A stretch of 5,236 bases of DNA from Deltaproteobacteria bacterium. Lineage in GTDB: Bacteria; Desulfobacterota; Desulfarculia; Adiutricales; Adiutricaceae. The notes under the pieces are model-generated. The model ran no database searches. It was not told the origin of the DNA and was given only the letters and a program-made list of their open reading frames with translations. The DNA is taken from positions 1 through 5,236 of the forward strand of contig JAITJP010000301.1 of the NCBI GenBank assembly GCA_031278835.1. Direction: 5' to 3'. The position numbers were made by a program, and so were the translations under genes. Positions 1 to 4,248 of this stretch are shown here, in pieces; the first letter of the stretch is position 1; each line of letters starts with the position of its first letter.

Positions 1-211
1 CCACTATTGGTCCTGGGACCCCAAGGAAACCTGGGCCTTCGTCACCCTGGCCACCTACCTGGTCTACCTTCATCTGCGCCTGGACCGCCGCCGCCCGCCT
101 CCCGGGCTGGTCTTGGCCATCCTACCCCTGGGCTTTTTGTTTCTGATGATAACCTGGCTGGGCCTGTCGTTTTTGCCAACCGCCCCGGGCAGTGTCCATA
201 GTTACCAGTAG
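1..211 (+). CDS. ccsA: Cytochrome c assembly protein CcsA/ResC, C-terminal end (partial)
   Basis: This is the last 69 codons of a gene entering from the left edge. The reading frame begins at base 2 and ends with TAG at 209-211. Seen: the visible peptide opens with HYWSWDPKETWA, the family signature of System II (Ccs) cytochrome c biogenesis proteins. Two hydrophobic spans follow, at about visible residues 12-26 and 36-58, separated by a short basic loop (RLDRRR). The protein ends in VHSYQ, matching the LHSY-type C-terminus with its conserved histidine (visible residue 66). Known of the family: CcsA is a polytopic membrane protein that, with CcsB/ResB, handles heme at the outer membrane face and attaches it to c-type apocytochromes. 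Inferred: the same role here, probably in one transcription unit with the heme gene ahbB 183 bp downstream. The related CcmC/CcmF heme-handling proteins are alternatives, but the exact WSWDPKETWA form and the ending favour CcsA. Confidence 0.88.
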   Translation, partial: HYWSWDPKETWAFVTLATYLVYLHLRLDRRRPPPGLVLAILPLGFLFLMITWLGLSFLPTAPGSVHSYQ

Positions 212-258
212 TGGGCCCCCCGGAGGCCCCGGCTGGGCCGGGCCCCCCGGGTCACCAC
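211..258 (+). terminator. Extended GC-rich compound hairpin after ccsA
   Basis: Three nested stems can be read by eye. The outer is GTGG 211-214 with CCAC 255-258. The middle is CCCGG 219-223 with CCGGG 247-251. The inner is 225-233 with 237-244, carrying one bulged C around a TGG loop. It begins at the last base of the ccsA stop codon. No U-tract follows, so it is not a standard intrinsic terminator. It may act as a pause site or as a 3' end protecting the ccsA message before ahbB. The 11-mer GGGCCCCCCGG occurs twice inside it (213-223 and 240-250). Confidence 0.35.
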
Positions 259-287
259 TAGCCGGCGGCCGGCGATCTTCGATATCA

Positions 288-303
288 AATTCGCGAATTC
301 GCG
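288..303. repeat. Tandem AATTCGCG x2 with a 12-bp palindrome
   Basis: AATTCGCG is repeated head to tail at 288-295 and 296-303, and AATTCGCGAATT at 288-299 is a perfect palindrome. It lies in the ccsA-ahbB spacer just upstream of a possible promoter, so it could be an operator. No regulator can be assigned from sequence alone. Confidence 0.35.
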
Positions 304-311
304 CTAAAGAC

Positions 312-340
312 TTCATACCAAGGCGATATTGTGACATAAT
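312..340 (+). promoter_or_regulatory. Possible sigma-70-type promoter for ahbB
   Basis: TTCATA (312-317, 4 of 6 consensus bases) is separated by 17 bp from CATAAT (335-340, 5 of 6). This would start transcription about 45-50 bases before the ahbB start codon. It could give ahbB an expression level separate from ccsA. Matches of this quality occur by chance, so the call is tentative. Confidence 0.3.
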
Positions 341-360
341 AGGCCGGGCTAACAAATTAG

Positions 361-372
361 GGCCAGCTGGCC
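361..372. repeat. 12-bp perfect palindrome before the ahbB ribosome binding site
   Basis: GGCCAGCTGGCC reads the same on both strands and ends eight bases before the Shine-Dalgarno sequence of ahbB. It could be an operator half-site pair, or a small hairpin modulating ahbB translation. It could also be chance in GC-rich sequence. Confidence 0.3.
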
Positions 373-380
373 AGGACTGG

Positions 381-385
381 GGAGG
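381..385 (+). promoter_or_regulatory. Shine-Dalgarno that fixes the TTG start of ahbB
   Basis: GGAGG lies nine bases before TTG 395-397. No ATG or GTG start in frame has a comparable site, so this motif is the main reason for accepting the TTG start. Confidence 0.75.
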
Positions 386-394
386 ATTAACAAT

Positions 395-922
395 TTGTCT
401 GAAATTTCGCCTACAAACCAAGGTCTTGACCCAGAGGCCAAGCTGCCTCTGAGCCCCCTAGATAAAAAGCTAATATTCTTACTTAGCGGGGACTTGGGCC
501 CTTCGGAGAGACCTTATCTCGAATTGGCCGAAAAGCTTGGCCTAACCGAGGAGCGGGTTTTGGAGATGATCGAATCCTACCGCCAGGGCGGCCTGATAAG
601 GCGCCTGGGAGCGGTGGTGGTCCATCAGCGCTCAGGCTTTAAGGCCAACGCCATGGTGGTCTGGGAGGTTCCGGAAAGCCAAATTGACTCGGTTGGCCTG
701 GCCCTGGCTAACTTACCCTACGTAAGTCATTGCTACTTTCGCCCTGCCTTGGAAGGCTGGCCCTTTAATCTCTATACCATGATCCACGCCCAGAACAATA
801 TTGAACTAAATCAGATGATAACTAAAATGGAATCCCTTAGTAAAGCAATATCATGGCAAGTTTTAGAAAGCCTTAAAGAATTAAAGAAAACATCACTTAA
901 TTATTTCTATGATTCATTTTAA
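395..922 (+). CDS. ahbB: Siroheme decarboxylase subunit AhbB (Lrp/AsnC-like fold)
   Basis: The product is 175 residues. Residues about 20-72 form an Lrp/AsnC-type winged helix-turn-helix. It continues into the family block IRRLGAVVVHQRSGF (68-82) and ANAMVVW, with the conserved histidine at H77. Then come VSHCYFRP (110-117) and WPFNLYTMIHA (122-132), typical of the AhbB half of the enzyme; AhbA proteins more often read THNY...WFT there. The C-terminal ELKKTS...YF tail also fits. Known: AhbA and AhbB form a heterodimer that decarboxylates siroheme to didecarboxysiroheme in the alternative heme pathway, despite looking like transcription regulators. The start is TTG at 395, chosen because GGAGG (381-385) lies nine bases upstream and no ATG is well placed. 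ccsA lies just upstream, linking heme synthesis to cytochrome c assembly. The AhbA partner is not in the window. The last 35 codons are AT-rich, unlike the GC-rich body. A plain AsnC-type regulator is unlikely given the decarboxylase motifs. Confidence 0.87.
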   Translation: MSEISPTNQGLDPEAKLPLSPLDKKLIFLLSGDLGPSERPYLELAEKLGLTEERVLEMIESYRQGGLIRRLGAVVVHQRSGFKANAMVVWEVPESQIDSVGLALANLPYVSHCYFRPALEGWPFNLYTMIHAQNNIELNQMITKMESLSKAISWQVLESLKELKKTSLNYFYDSF

Positions 923-928
923 AATCAT
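909..928. terminator. Dyad between convergent ahbB and flavoprotein genes
   Basis: ATGATT (909-914) pairs with AATCAT (923-928) around an eight-base centre that contains the ahbB stop codon. The centre overlaps the palindrome ATTTTAAAAT (916-925). It lies where two genes converge only 11 bp apart, so a shared bidirectional terminator is plausible. The stem is short and no strong U-tract follows on either strand. Confidence 0.25.
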
Positions 929-933
929 CTGAG

Positions 934-1620
934 TTACTTGTTTTGAGCCAACTCAACGCCCATTTGGTAAGCCGCGGCCAGATCTTCTGGGAAACGTTTC
1001 TCTCTGACTTCTTTTTTGTGATTTTCGTCAAATATCGGGGCGTGATATTTCCCATAGTCGGTAAACTGCAGGGTATCGCAGCAGGTTAACTGTTTGATCA
1101 TGGGGCCCCGTAGGCGGGTCAGTAAACTGGCGTGAGATTTAAATAAACTCGCGTACCCATAAGGCTCCAGATACTCTTGAGGGATATTCATGGTGTAAAT
1201 TAAGCCCACGGCCGGCCCTTTTTCCAAAACATAGGGAGAGACAGAGTCGTAGGTCAGGTTTATGAAAATATAACGTTCCATGAAAGACCTTAAAGCCCCG
1301 GTGACATCGCTAAGATAGATGGGCGAGCCCATGATCAAGGCCGTGGAATCCGCCAATAACTCCAATACCTCGGTTAGCCCGTCTTTCTGAGCGCAAAGGC
1401 CTTTTAGATAGTTTTCTTTGGTTTTGCAATAAAAGCAGCTTAGGCAGCCTTTATAGTCCAGGTCATAAAGGTGGATCATTTTGGTTTGGGCCCCTTGGCT
1501 GGCGGCTCCCTTTAGGGCCTCGTTAAGAAGAGTGGCGGTATTCCAGGTTTTTCTCGGCCCGCCATTTAGGGCCACCACCCGGTGTGTTTTTTGCCCATTA
1601 AGGTCTATTTCCTTGGACAT
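934..1620 (-). CDS. Flavodoxin-fold FMN reductase, iron-sulfur flavoprotein (Isf)-like
   Basis: The 228-residue product has the NADPH-dependent FMN reductase/flavodoxin fold. Seen: strand VVALNGGPR (15-23) followed by NTATLL, the phosphate-binding loop of FMN; MGSPIYLSDVTGALRSFMER (97-116), the second flavin-binding segment; and four cysteines C59, C62, C65 and C76 in a C-X2-C-X2-C-X10-C pattern. Known: Isf proteins of anaerobes use a compact C-X2-C-X2-C-X4-7-C motif to hold a [4Fe-4S] cluster beside FMN and move electrons from ferredoxin. Inferred: a cytoplasmic redox flavoprotein, with partner unknown. The last cysteine spacing is longer than in classic Isf, so a cluster is likely but not certain. 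Start: ATG at 1618-1620, because GGGAGG (1627-1632) precedes it by six bases; an in-frame TTG eight codons upstream lacks such a site. It converges with ahbB and diverges from the peptidase gene. Plain NAD(P)H:quinone or azo reductase is the main alternative. Confidence 0.8.
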   Translation of the reverse strand: MSKEIDLNGQKTHRVVALNGGPRKTWNTATLLNEALKGAASQGAQTKMIHLYDLDYKGCLSCFYCKTKENYLKGLCAQKDGLTEVLELLADSTALIMGSPIYLSDVTGALRSFMERYIFINLTYDSVSPYVLEKGPAVGLIYTMNIPQEYLEPYGYASLFKSHASLLTRLRGPMIKQLTCCDTLQFTDYGKYHAPIFDENHKKEVREKRFPEDLAAAYQMGVELAQNK

Positions 1621-1626
1621 TGACAG

Positions 1627-1632
1627 CCTCCC
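1627..1632 (-). promoter_or_regulatory. Shine-Dalgarno that fixes the flavoprotein start
   Basis: On the minus strand GGGAGG lies six bases before ATG 1620-1618. This decides for the ATG over the upstream in-frame TTG at 1644. Confidence 0.75.
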
Positions 1633-1644
1633 ATTTAAAGTCAA

Positions 1645-1727
1645 CGGAAAATAATAGCTAAAAATTAGCTTGTTATATATAACTTAATCTAGTTAAAAAC
1701 TGTTTTGTATAGTTTTTAAAAGATATA
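1645..1727. promoter_or_regulatory. AT-rich divergent promoter region with three dyads
   Basis: This spacer lies between the divergent flavoprotein (minus) and peptidase (plus) genes and must carry their promoters unless they are read from elsewhere. Three symmetric elements lie in a row. AGCTAA-AAA-TTAGCT spans 1656-1670. GTTATATATAAC at 1672-1683 is a perfect palindrome. TTAAAAACT (1693-1701) and AGTTTTTAA (1711-1719) form a perfect 9-bp inverted repeat with a nine-base centre. A TATAGT box at 1708-1713 could be a plus-strand -10, but no good -35 was found. The dyads may be regulator sites; AT-rich DNA also makes such symmetry more common. Confidence 0.4.
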
Positions 1728-1728
1728 A

Positions 1729-1733
1729 AGGAG
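1729..1733 (+). promoter_or_regulatory. Shine-Dalgarno that fixes the TTG start of the peptidase gene
   Basis: AGGAG lies seven bases before TTG 1741-1743. The encoded protein then begins with the normal N-terminal helix of the family, which supports TTG over downstream ATG codons. Confidence 0.75.
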
Positions 1734-1740
1734 AATAAGT

Positions 1741-2874
1741 TTGACTTATCCTGAAATAGTTAAAGATTTTTTAGATATGGTTACCGTTCCCTCTCATTCA
1801 AGAAATGAAAGGGCTTTAGCCGATCTCTTTATGTCTAAAATGAAAGATCTTGACCTGCCCATGGAGATACATGAAGATCAAGCCGCGAGCTCCATTGGTG
1901 GCGACACCGGAAATATCATCATCCGCCTGATTGGCTCCAAAAAAGAGGTTGAGCCGATCATGTTTTCGGCCCACCTCGATCGCGTCTCAAATCCAGGGAC
2001 CATTAAGCCCACCATTTTGGAAAACGAGGATCGTATCGTTTCAGACGGAAGCACTATTTTGGGAGCTGACGACGCCACTGGCCTGGCCTCAATCTTAGAC
2101 GGCCTTAGGAGAATCAAAGCCCAAGGTCAGCCTTACGGCGATATCGAATTGGTCATAACCGTAGCCGAAGAAGTCGGTTTATTAGGTTCAAAGTTTTTAG
2201 ATTTTAGTAAGGTTACTTCTAAAATAGGTTACGTACTTGATAGTGGCGGTCCGGTGGGCACTATTGTCAACCGAGCCCCGACCCAAAAAACCGTTGAGAT
2301 AACCATCCACGGCCGAAGCAGTCACGCCGGCATGGCCCCAGAAGAAGGAATAAACGCCATCATGGTGGCCGCGAAAGCCATAGCCGCCATGCCTGAAGGT
2401 CGCCTTAGTCCCATCACGACCTCAAACTTTGGGATTATCCATGGCGGAAAGGCCACCAACATCGTCTGCGATTTGGTTAAAATCAAAGCCGAGGCCCGAA
2501 GTCACGACCTAGGAGAACTTGAAGCTTACCTAGCCAAGGTCGAGGAAACTTTCAAAAAAGTCGCGGCTGAGGCCGGGGCCAAGGTTTCTTTTTCTTGGAC
2601 GCATGAATATACGGCCTTTTATACCAAGGAAAGCGATGAGGTTATTTCTTTGGCCAGCCAAGCTTTTGAAAAGCTGGGCATTACTCAAAACATCCAAACC
2701 GGTGGCGGCGGCATGGATGCCAATCGTTTCAACGAAAAGGGAATTAAAAGCGTTGGCCTGTCAACCGGCTACAAAAACGTTCACACGGAAACCGAAGAAC
2801 AGTCGATTTCCCAACTAATCCTTTTGGGCCAAGTCGTTTCTGAGATTATCAAAACCGCAGCCAAGCGTCCCTAA
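1741..2874 (+). CDS. M20-family peptidase T-like zinc aminopeptidase
   Basis: The 377-residue product is a full-length M20 (clan MH) metallopeptidase, closest in pattern to peptidase T-like proteins such as the Bacillus YqjE group. Seen: SAHLDRV with H78 and catalytic D80; LGADDATG with bridging metal ligand D110; TVAEEVGLLGSK with catalytic base E143 and metal ligand E144; D167 in LDSGGP; and H348 in NVHTETE. Together these give a complete two-zinc site. A dimerisation (lid) domain spans about 180-290 and holds HGRSSHAGMAPEEGINA (190-206) and GGKATN (235-240). Known: relatives cleave the N-terminal residue from short peptides in the cytoplasm. Inferred: peptide turnover; the exact substrate is not readable, and an M20 deacylase or carboxypeptidase remains possible. 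No signal peptide is seen. The first 30-40 codons are AT-rich and the rest is GC-richer. It stands alone, with divergent and long non-coding flanks. Confidence 0.87.
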   Translation: MTYPEIVKDFLDMVTVPSHSRNERALADLFMSKMKDLDLPMEIHEDQAASSIGGDTGNIIIRLIGSKKEVEPIMFSAHLDRVSNPGTIKPTILENEDRIVSDGSTILGADDATGLASILDGLRRIKAQGQPYGDIELVITVAEEVGLLGSKFLDFSKVTSKIGYVLDSGGPVGTIVNRAPTQKTVEITIHGRSSHAGMAPEEGINAIMVAAKAIAAMPEGRLSPITTSNFGIIHGGKATNIVCDLVKIKAEARSHDLGELEAYLAKVEETFKKVAAEAGAKVSFSWTHEYTAFYTKESDEVISLASQAFEKLGITQNIQTGGGGMDANRFNEKGIKSVGLSTGYKNVHTETEEQSISQLILLGQVVSEIIKTAAKRP

Positions 2875-2893
2875 GTCATGAAGTCATGACTTA
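2872..2893. terminator. Inverted repeat at the peptidase stop codon
   Basis: TAAGTCATGA (2872-2881) and TCATGACTTA (2884-2893) are exact reverse complements separated by AG, so the dyad starts with the stop codon itself. As RNA it could form a nine-pair stem with a four-base loop. The following bases (AACTTTATCACCC) are only weakly U-rich, so it may be a poor terminator, a message 3' end, or an operator-like dyad. AGTCATGA is also a tandem repeat (2874-2889). Confidence 0.35.
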
Positions 2894-3077
2894 ACTTTAT
2901 CACCCAAAGGCCCAAAAAACAATCACTACCCCCAGAGCTAAGCCGCGTCTCTAAACAAAATTTAACTTAACCTATTAATCTGTCTAGTAAAATATTACGA
3001 TAAAACCTGGTTTTTCCCTTAATAAAGTATTAAATTTTGTGAAATGCCAAAATTTTATATTTAATTGGCTAAAATAA

Positions 3078-3181
3078 CTAATCTAGACAAGAGCTGGTTA
3101 GTCAATTGGCCAAGCCCTAAAACCCGGAAGGCTTTCCCGGGCCCGGTTCTAAAATTTTCGTTTTTTGGCTAGCACTTGTCT
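3078..3181 (+). ncRNA. Possible structured leader with alternative pairings
   Basis: If transcribed on the plus strand, 3085-3100 can pair with 3166-3181 (AGACAAG with CTTGTCT, one mismatch, then GCT with AGC, continued by mixed Watson-Crick and G-U pairs). The left arm can instead fold locally: CTAATC 3078-3083 with GGTTAG 3096-3101, plus AG with CT inside. The two folds exclude each other. The enclosed part contains a GC-rich hairpin (CCCGG 3123-3127 with CCGGG 3137-3141, loop GGCT) and a T-run at 3161-3166. This is structure by eye only; no known RNA family was recognised. Confidence 0.2.
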
Positions 3182-3204
3182 TCTCGCCTAAAATAAAGTA
3201 TAAA
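3177..3204 (+). promoter_or_regulatory. Possible sigma-70-type promoter for the glycosyltransferase pair
   Basis: TTGTCT (3177-3182, 4 of 6 consensus bases) and TATAAA (3199-3204, 5 of 6) are 16 bp apart, giving a leader of roughly 75 bases before ATG 3286. A TTGACA at 3253-3258 matches the -35 consensus perfectly, but no -10 box lies at a proper distance from it. Confidence 0.33.
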
Positions 3205-3285
3205 ATTTCTTGCGTTTACGAGATTTTCGTTTTGCTGGCCTGGCCAATTTGTTTGACAGGTAAATTGTAATATTAAGGCGATATT

Positions 3286-4248
3286 ATGATAGATTTAAGC
3301 TTAGTAGTTCCAGTATATAATGAAGAAAAAACTATTAATGCGTTTTTATCAACTGTTAAACCAATTTTAGATGGAATTACCAAAGATTATGAAATAATTT
3401 TTGCTTTAGATCCATCCAAAGATCAGACGGAAGAGTTGATTTTGGCGGCCAGGGCCCAGGATGCTCGGATAAAAATGCTTAGATTTTCCAGGCGTTTTGG
3501 TCAGCCGGCGGCCACCTGGGCGGGGCTTTCTTACTCATCGGGACGGGCCGTGGTGGTCATTGATTGCGATTTGCAAGATCCCCCTTCATTAATTTCCGAG
3601 ATGTGGCGGCTGTGGAGCCAGGAAGACTATAAAGTCGTAATCCCTCAAAGAAAAAGTCGCCAAGGTGAGAACTTAATAAAAAAAGCCATAGCCTATATGG
3701 GTTATTGGTTTATAAACAAAACTGCCGTAGTCGAAATTCCCAGAAATACCGGAGACTATCGACTTTTGGATCGACGGGTCGTAGATGAACTAATGAAATT
3801 GAAGGAAAGTCACGGTTTTCTTCGAGGCCTAACCTCCGTGGTTGGCTTTAAGACCAAGCTTTTGCCCTTTGATCGTTTGGCCCGCTTTGACGGCAAAGGT
3901 AAGTATAATCGTCTAACGGGTAGTATTAGTATAGGCTTTAACGGAATCGTAGCTTTTTCTGGATCGCTTTTAAGATATACTGGCATAATCGGTTTCTTTA
4001 TGTCAGCTTTATCTTTACTGGCCGTCCTTTTGATCTTCATTGGTAAGATATTTAATCTCTACGATTTTGCCACTGGTTTGGCCACCTTGGGAATCCTGAT
4101 CCTGTTTTTGACCGGCTGCCAACTTCTTGGTTTGGGAATATTGGGGGCTTATATAGGTCGCATTTACGAAGAAACAAAACTTAGGCCTAAATACATAGTC
4201 GATCTGGCCGAAGGCTTTGATCATAAGGAGACGGCTCCCCATGCCTAA
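3286..4248 (+). CDS. Family 2 glycosyltransferase, polyprenyl-phosphate type (GtrB/DPM1-like), membrane anchored
   Basis: The 320-residue product has a cytoplasmic GT-A catalytic domain followed by two C-terminal membrane helices, the layout and length of GtrB/ArnC/DPM1-like enzymes. Seen in order: LSLVVPVYNEE (4-14); DCDLQDPP (93-100) with D93 and D95 as the metal-binding DxD; RKSRQGE (122-128); NTGDYRLLDRR (154-164), the family acceptor-side motif; FDGKGKYN (201-208), a variant of the usual GxSKY segment; and hydrophobic spans at about 231-253 and 264-292. Known: such enzymes move a sugar from a nucleotide donor to undecaprenyl or dolichyl phosphate on the inner membrane face. Inferred: it loads a sugar for envelope glycan modification; the sugar is unknown. 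The usual DDGS nucleotide motif reads LDPS (41-44), an oddity. ATG 3286 is chosen because AAGG (3275-3278) precedes it and the protein starts right before the first strand. The first 45 codons are strikingly AT-rich. The epimerase gene overlaps its end by 8 bp. Confidence 0.87.
   Translation: MIDLSLVVPVYNEEKTINAFLSTVKPILDGITKDYEIIFALDPSKDQTEELILAARAQDARIKMLRFSRRFGQPAATWAGLSYSSGRAVVVIDCDLQDPPSLISEMWRLWSQEDYKVVIPQRKSRQGENLIKKAIAYMGYWFINKTAVVEIPRNTGDYRLLDRRVVDELMKLKESHGFLRGLTSVVGFKTKLLPFDRLARFDGKGKYNRLTGSISIGFNGIVAFSGSLLRYTGIIGFFMSALSLLAVLLIFIGKIFNLYDFATGLATLGILILFLTGCQLLGLGILGAYIGRIYEETKLRPKYIVDLAEGFDHKETAPHA
4225..4230 (+). promoter_or_regulatory. Shine-Dalgarno of the epimerase inside the glycosyltransferase gene
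   Basis: AAGGAG lies ten bases before ATG 4241-4243 and within the last codons of the upstream gene, so the two genes are probably translationally coupled. It favours ATG 4241 over an in-frame TTG at 4217. Confidence 0.75.

Larger units (their letters stand above)
3063..3249. repeat. AATTGGC[C/T]A motif cluster
   Basis: AATTGGCTA occurs at 3063-3071 and AATTGGCCA at 3104-3112. The exact reverse complement, TGGCCAATT, is at 3241-3249, and a variant TTTTGGCTA is at 3163-3171. The core TTGGCCAA (3106-3113) is itself palindromic, as protein binding sites often are. Spacing is irregular (about 41, 59 and 78 bases). Confidence 0.35.
2875..3285. other. 411-bp gene-free region with repeated motifs
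   Basis: No convincing open reading frame is seen on either strand. The stretch is AT-rich except for a GC island at 3123-3146. It holds: the dyad after the peptidase gene; two similar AT elements (3021-3038 and 3192-3209, 16 of 18 bases alike, sharing AATAAAGTAT); several AATTGGC[C/T]A motifs; a GC-rich hairpin; a long imperfect inverted repeat (3085-3100 with 3166-3181); and a possible promoter close to the glycosyltransferase gene. It probably serves as a control region or long leader for the glycan genes. A small RNA is possible but unproven. Confidence 0.5.

Noticed and set aside
122..421. Minus-strand frame of 99 codons across the ccsA-ahbB spacer
   Set aside because: It lies antisense to ccsA and the spacer, with no recognisable domain or start signal.
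192..452. A plus-strand frame encoding a collagen-like Gly-Pro-rich peptide (GPPGGPGWAGPPG)
   Set aside because: The Gly/Pro pattern is a by-product of the GC-rich hairpin repeats. The frame overlaps both the ccsA end and the ahbB start, has no ribosome binding site and loses the pattern at once.
395..922. Reading the AsnC-like protein as a transcription regulator
   Set aside because: The VSHCYxRP and WPxNLYTMIH blocks and the neighbouring ccsA mark it as a siroheme decarboxylase subunit.
1642..1644. Upstream TTG as the flavoprotein start
   Set aside because: The ATG at 1620 has an ideal GGGAGG six bases before it, and the extra eight residues match no family feature.
3121..3166. GC hairpin plus T-run as a standard intrinsic terminator
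   Set aside because: The stem ends at 3141-3148 and the run of T starts at 3161, too far away for ordinary termination.
3253..3258. Perfect TTGACA as the -35 of the glycosyltransferase promoter
   Set aside because: No -10-like hexamer sits 15-19 bp downstream; the TATTAA nearby is only 12 bp away.
2875..3285. CRISPR array, insertion sequence or attachment site in the long gap
   Set aside because: The repeats are short, irregular and few; there is no transposase fragment, terminal inverted repeat or tRNA.
4217..4219. Upstream TTG as the epimerase start
   Set aside because: It would add an arginine-rich tail before the Rossmann strand. AAGGAG is placed for ATG 4241.
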